A stretch of DNA of 47,065 nucleotides from Baaleninema simplex PCC 7105 (GCF_000332355.1 NZ_KB235958.1:1220270-1267334); one strand, 5' to 3'; counted from the first letter of the stretch, positions 15,800 to 23,905 are shown. The notes: generated by a model not told the origin, from the sequence alone. Program-made: numbers and translations.

Positions 15800-16594
15800 T
15801 TAGCCGCTTCTGGGGAAGTGGCTGATTTGCGCGTAACCGCTAAACAATAAGGTTTTGCCCTTGGTTTCGAGGCGGTTGAGGCGAAGCATTACCCCGTCGA
15901 GATCGAAGCGATCGAGATCGACCATGTCGTTGAGGCTGGTGAGGAGAGCGCGACTGAGGGCTTCGGAATCCTCCCGCAGTGATTCGGGAACCTCTGCGGC
16001 GAGAAATTCTGCCTCGGTGAAGACGATGCGACGCCGACGCTCGATTTGGATAGTGGTGCGTAGGGCGATTGGAATTTCGTCGCGATCGGGGATTTTCGCG
16101 ATCGCCTGAAGTTGAATGCGGTTGTTGGCGTGAAGTTCGATGGATACGTTAGAAAACGAGACGGGGTTTCCACCCGAAATCGATTCGAGACCCGGTAGGT
16201 TCAGGTCTTGGAGACGCCGCGTGACGAGATCGGCATGGAACGATTCGTTAATACCGTCTTCTGTCAACACGACTTGGGCGATCGCCTGAGTCGGTTGTTT
16301 GAGATTCAGTTGTCCTTTGAGGACGGAACTGAAATCGATGGCGACGGTGTCGGTTTCAAAGGACATTTCCCGCACGGGGAAACGTTTGCGGATGACGAGG
16401 CCGCGACCGCTCATTTTAAAGCTGTCGATCGCTCCCTGGAGCAGTTTGCTCGAGGGCGAACAGCGAATCTGGACGTCAACCGACTCACTTTTGGTGAACA
16501 GGTGCGCGATCGACCGACTGGCAACTGTGTTGAGCATTTGCTCGCCCCAGTCGGTTCCCGCAGACGCTGTATTTCCCGTAAAGCTCCCAAACAT
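15800..16594 (-). CDS. DUF2993 (LmeA-like) protein
   Basis: A 264-residue DUF2993 protein, a family of lipid-binding beta-sandwich proteins that includes mycobacterial LmeA. I choose the ATG at 16594 (MFGSFTGNTASAGTDWGEQM) because cyanobacterial members start this way; the frame stays open another 75 bases. The core stretch LLQGAIDSFKMSGRGLVIRK (about 56-75) followed by MSFETDTVAIDFSSVL and TQAIAQVVLTEDGINESF is typical. There is no signal peptide from this start, unlike LmeA. The role in cyanobacteria is not established; a membrane-lipid or envelope function is plausible. It is a single gene on the minus strand, 166 bp upstream of chlI. Confidence 0.85.
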   Translation of the reverse strand: MFGSFTGNTASAGTDWGEQMLNTVASRSIAHLFTKSESVDVQIRCSPSSKLLQGAIDSFKMSGRGLVIRKRFPVREMSFETDTVAIDFSSVLKGQLNLKQPTQAIAQVVLTEDGINESFHADLVTRRLQDLNLPGLESISGGNPVSFSNVSIELHANNRIQLQAIAKIPDRDEIPIALRTTIQIERRRRIVFTEAEFLAAEVPESLREDSEALSRALLTSLNDMVDLDRFDLDGVMLRLNRLETKGKTLLFSGYAQISHFPRSG

Positions 16595-17103
16595 AGAGAC
16601 CGATGCGCGTCGGCATTCCAAAAGACAGATGACTTCCTTCTTTGTAACAAAATATGAAGCCACGTGCAAACTCCGCCTGAGAAGACTGGGGTGGTTTTTC
16701 GGTGCGGCCGCCGCTCGTACGGGGCGAAATGCCCGATCTAACAGATTTCAGTGATGTTACTGACCTTCGACGAATTGCGATCGCTAATCTTACTCACTCG
16801 ATCTCGACGAATTGTCCGGGTTTTCAATCGAAAATTCAGTATATTTTCTGTCGCGATCGCATTTTCGATTCGTTTTATAAGTAAAAACTTTGAGGCTTGG
16901 CGTATCGTTCACATAAGCTTTACACAAAATTTATCGAATCCTCGCACACAAGTCGGAAAATACTGACTAGAATCTACATATACGACGCGACGAAATCGGT
17001 TATCTGCTTACGAAGAGCTACGGATTGTGAGGAGATCTTAAGCTAAAAACGCGCAGTAAAAACTCCTAACAGTCTTAATATTAAATCTGGGTGTCATCGA
17101 AAG
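16595..17103. other. Intergenic region without a clear gene
   Basis: This divergent gap holds the promoters of the DUF2993 gene and of the PEP-CTERM gene. Short frames occur but none has a ribosome site or a recognisable product. TTAATATTAAAT near 17076-17087 could serve as a -10 region for the plus-strand gene. Confidence 0.4.
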
Positions 17104-17124
17104 AAGTTTGAAGTTCAAACTTCG
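17104..17124. promoter_or_regulatory. Perfect 10-1-10 dyad upstream of the PEP-CTERM gene
   Basis: The arm GAAGTTTGAA (17104-17113) and its exact complement (17115-17124) surround a single G. It lies 103 bp upstream of the start codon and just after a TA-rich -10-like stretch. No T-run follows, so an operator is more likely than a terminator. The binding protein is unknown. Confidence 0.55.
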
Positions 17125-17226
17125 CGTTCAAAAGCGCGATCGCTCTGTAGACACCGATCGCGTTCGCAAAACTACCAAAGATAACGTTCGACAAATTCAA
17201 CCACTAGACTCCTGGAGAATCCATCT

Positions 17227-17943
17227 ATGCAGTTCAAAAACATAACGACCTACGCAGCTCCTTTACTGGGTGCGACCTTAGCATTTTCGAGCGCGATCGC
17301 ACCGGCTGAAGCGGGAAGTTTAATTGCGGGAGAAAAATTCGGAACGGACGGAATCTTCTTCAAAGAAGACACGACTGTCACGTTTGAATTCAATCAAACT
17401 TACGGAAAATTCAAGTCCGCACTGAAAATCTTTGAGGTGAGTGACTTGGGTAACGCGCTCACAACGCTATTTGAAGAAACGAAAGCCTACGACGCCGCCC
17501 CCAACCACATTGTTGGAAACTCCGAAGGTTGGCTCGGAACCTGTGGGGAATCGGTTTTGACCTGTACGGCCAGCTTTACCTTCTTAGCCAATACCGAATA
17601 TACCCTCGGTTTGGATAGCGGTTCGGCAGGTACCGTCTACTCGACGTCGTCCTTCAACGGCGGTACGCAACGAACGGTCTTCGGATCTCACGGTTCCATC
17701 GACAGCGACGACGAAACGATGTTTGGTGATGCTGGACTCTTCACCTCGATCGATCCCTTTGGTAGCCCCGTCAAACTCGGTTTCGACGATGCCGGAAACG
17801 GCGACGATATGGACTATCAAGATATGACGCTGTTCGCTCAAGCTCGACGCGAGACTGCTTCGGTTCCCGAACCGTCCGTGACGCTCGGATTGCTCGCCGT
17901 CGTAGCCGGATTGCAATTGCGCCGCCGCCGTCACACCCCCTAA
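17227..17943 (+). CDS. PEP-CTERM sorting-domain exported protein
   Basis: A 238-residue secreted protein. Residues 1-29 are a signal peptide (ITTYAAPLLGATLAFSSAIA, then PAEAG). The C-terminus has the PEP-CTERM sorting signal: SVPEPSVTLGLLAVVAG, a hydrophobic helix, then LQLRRRRH, which an exosortase would recognise and cut. Just before it, KLGFDDAGNGDDMDYQDMTL is an acidic Gly/Asp motif of the kind found in DUF4114-like extracellular domains and may bind Ca2+. Two cysteines (GTCGESVLTC) could form a disulfide. GGAGA lies 8 nt before the ATG. No exosortase gene lies in the window. The protein is probably part of the extracellular matrix or sheath; the exact role is unknown. Confidence 0.85.
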   Translation: MQFKNITTYAAPLLGATLAFSSAIAPAEAGSLIAGEKFGTDGIFFKEDTTVTFEFNQTYGKFKSALKIFEVSDLGNALTTLFEETKAYDAAPNHIVGNSEGWLGTCGESVLTCTASFTFLANTEYTLGLDSGSAGTVYSTSSFNGGTQRTVFGSHGSIDSDDETMFGDAGLFTSIDPFGSPVKLGFDDAGNGDDMDYQDMTLFAQARRETASVPEPSVTLGLLAVVAGLQLRRRRHTP

Positions 17944-18154
17944 CCAACGCTAAACCACACAGTTCGGCGAAACGATTCGGAGACGATGCAACCTGTCGAA
18001 CTTGCCAGCCACGTCTTTTCGTCGAACTTCAACTTGCACTCGCCCCAGGCTGTCAGAGCGTTGAACTCCCTCTTCGACACCCGACGTTCGACGTGACTCG
18101 AAATGCGACCCAACACTTTCATCGAGACTCGAGCGTTTGACAAACTGCGCGTAC

Positions 18155-18201
18155 ACTTCTCCGACGAGGTCACATTACCTCGAAGTCGGAGAAGTTTTTT
18201 T
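18155..18201 (+). terminator. Strong rho-independent terminator
   Basis: ACTTCTCCGAC plus GAGGT (18155-18170) pairs with ACCTC (18177-18181) and GTCGGAGAAGT (18185-18195), a 16-bp stem with a 3-nt bulge and 6-nt loop, followed by seven Ts. It lies 211 bp after the PEP-CTERM stop codon, so that mRNA has a long 3' region or a small RNA ends here. Confidence 0.85.
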
Positions 18202-18310
18202 CGATGAAGTGCGTAATACGGAATCCGAATCTCAACGCTTCGACTTCGCTCGCTTCGACTCCGCTCGGGCTCAAATACTGGTTTTGACCGACCTGACAAG
18301 TCTCTTTATT

Positions 18311-18389
18311 CCCCCAACCCCCCTTTGAAAGGGGGGCTAAGGGGGGGCTAAGGGGGTAAGGGGGGATGTGGTGAAGACTTCTTGAAACC
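18311..18389. repeat. G/C-run repeat with a 32-bp dispersed unit
   Basis: An inverted repeat CCCCCC-TTTGAAA-GGGGGG (18318-18336) is followed by GCTAAGGGGG tandem units. The last 32 bp (18358-18389, containing GATGTGGTGAAGACTTCTTG) recur perfectly in inverse orientation at 47024-47055 near the window end. No coding sense is seen. Confidence 0.85.
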
Positions 18390-18426
18390 TAGCTTATCGG
18401 AAAAGGATGGAGTATAAGTCCTAACA

Positions 18427-18473
18427 GAAATAGAGCGCTGTTTGTCTTTGCAGCTCAAACAACACTCTATTTC
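18427..18473. repeat. 18-bp-arm hairpin
   Basis: GAAATAGAG plus TGTTTG on the left pairs with CAAACA plus CTCTATTTC on the right around an 11-nt loop. The 3-nt middle contains two C/A mismatches on the plus strand, but these would be G-U pairs in a minus-strand RNA. CATGTTTTTA follows on the plus side. Confidence 0.6.
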
Positions 18474-18504
18474 CATGTTTTTATTGGGGTTTTATTATGA
18501 GTCA

Positions 18505-18593
18505 GGGTCTTTATAGATTCGACCCCGTTAAACATTCAGGATCTTTATTTAATCGATCCCGTTTACGATCGAGGGTCTTTATCGAGCTGACCC
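18505..18593. repeat. Three hairpin units with a 34-bp period
   Basis: Units at 18505-18525, 18539-18559 and 18573-18593 are each 21 bp with 5-bp complementary ends and TTTAT in the loop. The ends are GGGTC/GACCC, GGATC/GATCC and GGGTC/GACCC, so the middle unit changes both arms together. The 13-bp spacers are alike (CGTT.A..AT..A). The 34-bp period breaks the reading frame, so it is not a peptide repeat. Confidence 0.75.
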
Positions 18594-18737
18594 TCTTTGA
18601 ATCTCTCTATAGAATGCCAGATCGTGAAATTGATTTTCGTATTCCTAATAATTTCTTTATATTTCAAAAATTTGCGATTACTGTACTTATGTAAAATTTT
18701 ATAAATCGCTCGACAACTAAACTCGATAACTAAATAA

Positions 18738-19274
18738 TTAACTATCGCTCGATCGGCGATCGGGAGTTAAAGATGCCCCGAGAATCTGCGAGATCCACAC
18801 TTCAAACGATCGCACGGGAGAGCGGCGCACGGCTTCCCCAGCATCCACCATCGGCTCGACGAGGATCGTAAACAATCCCATACGATTTCCCGCGAGAACA
18901 TCTGTAAACAGGCGATCGCCCACCATCCCCACCTGCGCCACCGGCAAATCCATAGCCGAGACAGCCCGCCAGAGCTTACGGCGAAAAGGTTTGGCGGCGA
19001 AGTGAATGTATGGCAATTCCAACGATTTCGCAATTCCGCCGATGCGAGTTTCGCTAGCATTGTTGCTCACGAGCCAAAGCTGAGAGACTTCGCGCAATTC
19101 GGCGATGCGATCGTGTAACGCTTGCGAGGCGCGAGGGCGACCGATCGGAACGAGGGTTTCGTCCACATCGAGGACGAGTCCTTTTAAATCGTGTTTTTCT
19201 AGAAGTTCCGGCGTCAAGTCCAAAACAGATCCACCGAGAACTAAATCTGGCTGTAACAGTTTGCCCCAAGACAT
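18738..19274 (-). CDS. YqeG family HAD-IIIA phosphatase
   Basis: A 178-residue HAD-superfamily protein. It starts LQPDLVLGGSVLDLTPELL as YqeG proteins do. The first HAD motif is GLVLDVDETLVPIG (about residues 32-45) with the nucleophile and acid Asp. The second is LWLVSNNASETR, and the third is MVGDRLFTDVLAGNRMG with the metal-binding Asp residues. All catalytic residues are present. The family is implicated in phosphatidylglycerophosphate dephosphorylation in some lineages (GEP4/YqeG-like) and in ribosome-related roles in others; which applies here is not decided by the sequence. It lies 51 bp downstream of mltG on the same strand. Confidence 0.88.
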   Translation of the reverse strand: MSWGKLLQPDLVLGGSVLDLTPELLEKHDLKGLVLDVDETLVPIGRPRASQALHDRIAELREVSQLWLVSNNASETRIGGIAKSLELPYIHFAAKPFRRKLWRAVSAMDLPVAQVGMVGDRLFTDVLAGNRMGLFTILVEPMVDAGEAVRRSPVRSFEVWISQILGASLTPDRRSSDS

Positions 19275-19325
19275 GATCGGTAATGTTGGTGAAAACCCTG
19301 TGATATGCAGGGAGAAGCAGCGGAG

Positions 19326-20450
19326 TTATTGAGTCGAGAGTTCTCGTTCCACGCGATCGATGGCGGCTTCGTGTTCGGCCAGCGTCCGACTGAACAGATG
19401 GGTTCCATCGTATCGCGCCACGAAATACAAATATTCTGTCTCTTCCGGGTCGAGGGTCGCCGCCAGACTGGCCTGACCGGGACTGGCGATGGGCGTTGGC
19501 GGCAAGCCCGAATTGAGATAGGTGTTATAAGGAGAATCGACAGCCACTTGAGTTAAAGTCAGCGGGCGATCGACCGTTTGTTGGATACCGAGGGCGTATT
19601 CCACCGTTGGGTCGGCTTCTAACTTCATGCCGCGATCGAGCCGTTCCACAAACACTCCGGCGATCGTTCGTCGTTCTTCCGAAACCACCGCTTCTCGTTC
19701 GACAATCGAACTGAGCGTCACCCACTCTCGCAGCGTCAACGCCAACGGTGGGTTTTCCGCAGCCTCGTACAAGGGTAGGGCGACCGCCTCGAACTGCGAT
19801 AGCATCTGTGTCACCACAGCTTCGGGAGTCGTCCCTCGACTCGAAAGCTGATACGTATCGGGAAAGAGAAATCCTTCGAGGTGGGGGAGGTCGGCGGGTA
19901 ACCAGGGAAAGCGATCGCGGGGAATTTCCGTCGTCGCCTCTAAAAACGCCCGGGCCGAAAAAAATTCCCGTTCCTCGAAGTAAGCCGCCATATTTTGGCG
20001 AGACCAGCCTTCGGGAATCGTAAAGCTTTCCTCGACCACCTGGCCGTTCCAGATGCGATCGGCAATATCTGTCATCGGTTCTCCCGGTGACAGCCGATAG
20101 ACTCCCGCCTGGAACCCTCCTGACGGTTCCTGCCAGCGCAACCAGCGGGCCCGGAGGTTCCAAGCCGACGCCGATCGCACGATGCCTAACTCTTCTAAAT
20201 CCCGTCCGATCTGTCCGGCGGGAGTTCCTGCGGGAATTTCGAGTTGCACCGGAGCGGCATCCTCTTCAGAAGTCACTGGTGCGTTCGCCCAACTCCACCA
20301 AGACCAACCTTGCCATCCCCCAACTGCCAGGGCAGCGGGAATCGCTAGATAGAACGCGCCTGTCCAAATCCGTTTCACGATGGCTGTGTTAATCTCGAAG
20401 GTTTCAATAGAATCTGACTCAATCGAGTCCTTCAAAAAGGCGTTCGGCAA
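19326..20450 (-). CDS. mltG: Endolytic transglycosylase MltG
   Basis: A 374-residue YceG/MltG protein, an inner-membrane lytic transglycosylase that cuts nascent glycan strands. The N-terminal membrane anchor is IWTGAFYLAIPAALAVGGWQ. A LysM-like region follows (QLEIPAGTPAGQIGRDLEELGIV), then the catalytic domain with EGFLFPDTYQL and the active-site Glu in LSSIVEREAVVSEER, and LPPTPIASPGQASLAATLDP near the C-terminus. The TTG start at 20450 overlaps the DUF3727 stop by 32 bp; a downstream GTG just before KRIWTG is a possible alternative. Gene order DUF3727-mltG-yqeG suggests one transcript. Confidence 0.9.
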   Translation of the reverse strand: MPNAFLKDSIESDSIETFEINTAIVKRIWTGAFYLAIPAALAVGGWQGWSWWSWANAPVTSEEDAAPVQLEIPAGTPAGQIGRDLEELGIVRSASAWNLRARWLRWQEPSGGFQAGVYRLSPGEPMTDIADRIWNGQVVEESFTIPEGWSRQNMAAYFEEREFFSARAFLEATTEIPRDRFPWLPADLPHLEGFLFPDTYQLSSRGTTPEAVVTQMLSQFEAVALPLYEAAENPPLALTLREWVTLSSIVEREAVVSEERRTIAGVFVERLDRGMKLEADPTVEYALGIQQTVDRPLTLTQVAVDSPYNTYLNSGLPPTPIASPGQASLAATLDPEETEYLYFVARYDGTHLFSRTLAEHEAAIDRVERELSTQ

Positions 20451-21000
20451 TCCGGCTTTCTAGAGAAGGCAGAATTGGCTCGATTTTGGCAAACTCTTCT
20501 TGCGTCAGCAGTTGTGGCTGAGATGACTCGTCGAGTCGCACCAACACTAACATCGGGTCGAGAGGAACGTAAATCGAATATTCCTGTTCTTTGTGGTAGA
20601 AATTGGCCAGCCACATGAGTTCTTCGGCGTCGGGATCGTCGTCGCCTTCTTCATCTAACTCGTCCTCGAGTTCGTCGAGTTCGGGCAGTTCGCCAACTAG
20701 GGTGAGCGTGAGTGCCGTTCGCTGTAAGAGTAAGTCGTGTTCGGCGAGAACGGCTTTTGCCGTGTCGAAAATTTCGTCGAGTTCTTCCTCTGAAACGAGA
20801 ACGGCTTCTTCTTCGTCTTCATCTTCGCCATACCACGCCACGATATCGACCGGCGTATTGACGGGCAGTAAAACGGCATAATTTTGCCCTCGGACATCGA
20901 ATTGATGTTCGACGTAACAGGGCAGCGAGCGTCCCACCTCATCGGTCACGATCGAGATCGTGGTGGAAAAGCGCCCGTTTTTATGGGGGAGCTGAGTCAT
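20419..21000 (-). CDS. DUF3727 family protein
   Basis: A 193-residue acidic protein of DUF3727, found in cyanobacteria and plastids. I set the start at the ATG at 21000 (MTQLPHKNGRFSTTISIVTD). The frame stays open to 21261, but that extension is encoded by a purine-rich 16-bp tandem repeat and a heptamer repeat and reads as low-complexity Ser/Pro/Leu, so it is almost surely not protein. The body has DEVGRSLPCYVEHQFDVRGQNYAVLLP, a DUF1292-like opening, a very acidic linker (DELEDELDEEGDDDPD), and EELMWLANFYHKEQEYSIYVPLDPMLVLV. The function is unknown. It is the first gene ahead of mltG and yqeG. Confidence 0.85.
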   Translation of the reverse strand: MTQLPHKNGRFSTTISIVTDEVGRSLPCYVEHQFDVRGQNYAVLLPVNTPVDIVAWYGEDEDEEEAVLVSEEELDEIFDTAKAVLAEHDLLLQRTALTLTLVGELPELDELEDELDEEGDDDPDAEELMWLANFYHKEQEYSIYVPLDPMLVLVRLDESSQPQLLTQEEFAKIEPILPSLESRIAERLFEGLD

Positions 21001-21098
21001 ATCTTCGGTAAATCTCGGGTCGTATCGTCGAAACGCAAACCCGGCAAAAGGGGTCGATCTTGTTCCCTTACGATAACACGGCAAGGGGGCAAGGGAGA

Positions 21099-21194
21099 GG
21101 GGGAGAGGAGAAGAGGGGGAGAGGAGAAGAGGGGGAGAGGAGAAGAGGGGGAGAGGAGAAGAGGGGGAGAGGAGAAGAGGGGGAGAGGAGAAGA
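21099..21194. repeat. Six 16-bp purine-rich tandem repeats
   Basis: Six exact copies of GGGGGAGAGGAGAAGA stand head to tail, followed by partial units to about 21210. The all-purine strand could form triplex or G-quadruplex structures. It lies immediately upstream of the DUF3727 gene, where its promoter would be expected. Similar C/T-rich tracts are at about 370-400, 22363-22397 and 33270-33315. Confidence 0.9.
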
Positions 21195-21230
21195 GGGGGA
21201 GAGGGGGAGAAACTGTTAACTTAACTACCT

Positions 21231-21263
21231 CACTGTTCACTGTTCGCTGTTCACTGCTCACTG
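21231..21263. repeat. Heptamer STRR (CTGTTCA type)
   Basis: Heptamers CTGTTCA, CTGTTCG, CTGTTCA and CTGCTCA stand in tandem. The type is familiar from other cyanobacteria as a short tandemly repeated repetitive sequence. Confidence 0.8.
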
Positions 21264-21302
21264 TAAAAGGGGAGAGGGGGAGAACTTTACCTCATCTCGT
21301 CA

Positions 21303-22307
21303 TCACCCGATGAGGAGGGCGATTTTTCCAGTGGTGGAACCGGCTTCGATCGCAGCGTGGGCGGCGGCGGCTTCGGCGAGGGGATAGGTTCGGGTTAGCT
21401 GAATTTTTAACTGGCCGCGATCGATGAGCCGGGCGCACTGCTGTAAAATTTTCGCTTGTTCGGCTCGTTCGTCTTTTAAATCCATCAACATCGGCGTTAG
21501 CATCAACTCTAAACCGATGCGAAGGTTGCGTTGACGGGCGGTTTTTAAATTTCCGTCGTCGCTCGGTTGCAGCAGCGTCACGATGTCGCCGTAGACCTTC
21601 ACCGCTTTGCAGCTTTTATAAAAGGTGTCTTTCCCCACCGTGTCGAAGGCCACGTCTACCCCTTCGCCGTTGGTGGCTTCGATCGCCGCTTCGACGAAAT
21701 CTCGCTCTTTGTACAAAATTGGCAAATCTGCACCCAATTGCTTGACAAAATTCGCTTTTTGTGCATCGCTAATTGTCGTCAAAACGCGAGTCCCTTGGAG
21801 TTTGGCCAACTGAACCGCCACGTGGCCGACACCTCCCGCCCCAGCGTGAACCAAAACCGTTTGTCCGGCTTGGATGCGGGCGCGATCGTAGAGGGCTTCC
21901 CAGGCGGTAATCAGGACGAGGGGGGCGGCGGCGGCTTCCTCGAAACTGAGGGTTTGCGGTTTCAATGCCAGACAGTGCTGTTCGACAACAGCGTATTCGG
22001 CGTAATTGCCGCGAGGGCCGCCCAAGCCACCGTTACAAAAATACACCTCGTCGCCGACGTGGAAGCGTTCGGCTTTTGACCCCGTGGCTTCGACAATTCC
22101 CGCCCCGTCACAACCGAGAATTGCAGGGGACAAGTCGGGGTAAAACGTCCCCCGCTGACGAACTTTCGTATCGATGGGGTTGACCCCAGCCGCTTTCAGA
22201 CGGACTAAAACGTCTGTCGGCGATCGCAGTTCCGGTTTCGCTACATCTTGAAGTTGTAGAACCTCGGGCGCACCCGCCGCTGTCATCACTACTGCTTTCA
22301 TCGACAT
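21303..22307 (-). CDS. Zinc-type alcohol dehydrogenase / quinone oxidoreductase family protein
   Basis: About 334 residues of the medium-chain dehydrogenase/reductase superfamily, quinone-oxidoreductase branch. AAGVNPIDTKVRQRG and LGCDGAGIVEATGS mark the N-terminal GroES-like domain. VLVHAGAGGVGHVAVQLAKLQG is the NADPH-binding loop (AxxGxxG), and VAFDTVGKDTFYKSCKAVK belongs to the Rossmann half. The structural-zinc cysteine cluster and the zinc-ligand pattern of true alcohol dehydrogenases are absent, so it is likely an NADPH-dependent zinc-free reductase. The exact start among three candidates (TTG 22316, ATG 22307, ATG 22301) is uncertain. The substrate is unknown. It is not clearly linked to its neighbours. 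Confidence 0.82.
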   Translation of the reverse strand: MSMKAVVMTAAGAPEVLQLQDVAKPELRSPTDVLVRLKAAGVNPIDTKVRQRGTFYPDLSPAILGCDGAGIVEATGSKAERFHVGDEVYFCNGGLGGPRGNYAEYAVVEQHCLALKPQTLSFEEAAAAPLVLITAWEALYDRARIQAGQTVLVHAGAGGVGHVAVQLAKLQGTRVLTTISDAQKANFVKQLGADLPILYKERDFVEAAIEATNGEGVDVAFDTVGKDTFYKSCKAVKVYGDIVTLLQPSDDGNLKTARQRNLRIGLELMLTPMLMDLKDERAEQAKILQQCARLIDRGQLKIQLTRTYPLAEAAAAHAAIEAGSTTGKIALLIG

Positions 22308-22441
22308 TTCACCCAACTCTTCACATCACCAATACACAGGCGAGAATTCCGTGCGACGAACTGTCTCCCCCTCTCCCTTGCTCCCCCTCTCCCCCTCCAA
22401 AAACCGATCTCGTTTGGCTGAAATTCAAAACCTTGTCGGGT

Positions 22442-23905
22442 TTACAAATCCCCAAATCCTTTTTTCTTCTTCTGTTTTTTCTTCTTCTTCTTCCCGCCGG
22501 GGCTGGGATAGCCGCGAAAACCGGAGCGAGGTTGGCCGCCGCCGCCGAACATTCCGCCGAAGGGGTTCATTCCGCCCATTCCGCCCATTCCGCCCATTCC
22601 GGGGAAACCTTGTCCCATCTGCTGCATGAGCGATCGCATTTTTTGGAAGTCGCTGACGAGTTGGCGCACGTCCGTTTCTTCGTATCCCGCACCTGTGGCG
22701 ATGCGGCGGCGACGACTGGGGGAACTGGCCAAGAGATCGGGATTGCTGCGTTCCTCAGCCGTCATCGAATTAATCATCGATTCGGCGCGTTTGAGTTGCG
22801 TTTCCCCCTTTTGCAGGTCTTCATCAGAAAGCTTGTTTCCCATACCGGGAATCAGCTTCATGACCCCCGCCAGAGACCCCATATTTTTCATCAAGCGGGT
22901 TTGCTTGAGGAAGTCCGAAAAGTCGAACTTGGCCGAAAGGATTTTCTCCTGCATTTTCTCGGCGTCGGCCAAATCCACCTCTTCGGCGGCTTTTTCGACG
23001 AGGGTGAGAACGTCTCCCATCCCCAAGATGCGCGACGCCATGCGATCGGGGTAAAACGGCTGTAAGGCTTCGACCTTTTCCCCCATCCCCACGAATTTAA
23101 TCGGCGCACCGGAAATTCGCCGCACCGAGAGAGCCGCACCGCCTCGGGTGTCGCCGTCGAGTTTGGTGAGGATCGCCCCGCTAATACCGATTTCTTCGTG
23201 GAAGGTGAGCGTCAGGGTGGCGGCTTCTTGACCCGTCATGGCGTCTACCACCAGCAGCGTATCGTGAGGCTGGATGGTTTCTTTGATTTTCGCCAATTCC
23301 GCCATCATGTCGCGATCGATTTGCAGGCGTCCGGCGGTATCGACGATAACGGTATCGATGTTTTCTTCTTTGGCTTTTTCGACCCCCAGACGGGCGATTT
23401 CTACGGGGTCGGTATCGGTTCCCATCTCGAACACGGGAACGTCGATTTGTTGGCCGAGGGTTTTTAACTGGTCGATCGCGGCGGGGCGATAGACGTCTGT
23501 GGCCACCAGAAGGCTCGATCGATTCTGTTTCCGCAGGTGCAGGGCGAGTTTGGCCGAGGCGGTGGTTTTACCCGTTCCCTGCAACCCCGCCATGAGGACG
23601 ATGGTGGGGGCGGTGTCTGCGTGGGCGAGGGGAACGTTGCTTTCCCCCATTACCGACACCAGTTCGTCGTTGACGATTTTGATAAATTGCTGGTCGGGGC
23701 GCACGCCAGAGATGACTTCGGCGCCGAGGGCTTTGGTTTCAACTTCGCGGATGAAGTCTTTGACCACTTGTAGGTTGACGTCCGCGTTGAGGAGGGCGCG
23801 ACGAACCTCTTTGAGGGCGTCTTGAATGTTCGATTCCGAGATCTTGTCTTGACCTCGAAGTTTTTTCCAGGCTTCTTCTAAGCGATCGGCGAGTGCGTCA
23901 AACAT
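22442..23905 (-). CDS. ffh: Signal recognition particle protein Ffh
   Basis: A 487-residue SRP54 GTPase. The N domain is MFDALADRLEEAWKKLRG. The G domain has VLMAGLQGTGKTTASAKLA (P-loop, with Thr where Ala is common), VATDVYRPAAIDQL, VDTAGRLQIDRDMM, VVDAMTGQEA, and ILTKLDGDTRGGAALSVR. The Met-rich M domain begins after GMGEKVEALQPF and has GSLAGVMKLIPGMGNKL and SSPSRRRRIATGAG, which bind 4.5S RNA and signal peptides. The C-terminus is Gly/Met-rich and ends in poly-Lys plus GFGDL. It targets nascent membrane proteins together with FtsY. The length is normal. Confidence 0.96.
   Translation of the reverse strand: MFDALADRLEEAWKKLRGQDKISESNIQDALKEVRRALLNADVNLQVVKDFIREVETKALGAEVISGVRPDQQFIKIVNDELVSVMGESNVPLAHADTAPTIVLMAGLQGTGKTTASAKLALHLRKQNRSSLLVATDVYRPAAIDQLKTLGQQIDVPVFEMGTDTDPVEIARLGVEKAKEENIDTVIVDTAGRLQIDRDMMAELAKIKETIQPHDTLLVVDAMTGQEAATLTLTFHEEIGISGAILTKLDGDTRGGAALSVRRISGAPIKFVGMGEKVEALQPFYPDRMASRILGMGDVLTLVEKAAEEVDLADAEKMQEKILSAKFDFSDFLKQTRLMKNMGSLAGVMKLIPGMGNKLSDEDLQKGETQLKRAESMINSMTAEERSNPDLLASSPSRRRRIATGAGYEETDVRQLVSDFQKMRSLMQQMGQGFPGMGGMGGMGGMNPFGGMFGGGGQPRSGFRGYPSPGGKKKKKKQKKKKGFGDL

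Noticed and set aside
18505-18593. CRISPR array
   Set aside because: There are only three units, the spacers are similar to each other, and there are no cas genes in the window.
18497-18694. 65-residue frame over the hairpin array
   Set aside because: The 34-bp repeat period is not a multiple of three, so the repeats are not read in one frame; no ribosome site is seen.
21001-21261. N-terminal extension of the DUF3727 protein
   Set aside because: It is encoded by 16-bp and heptamer tandem repeats and is low-complexity; the domain starts just after the ATG at 21000.
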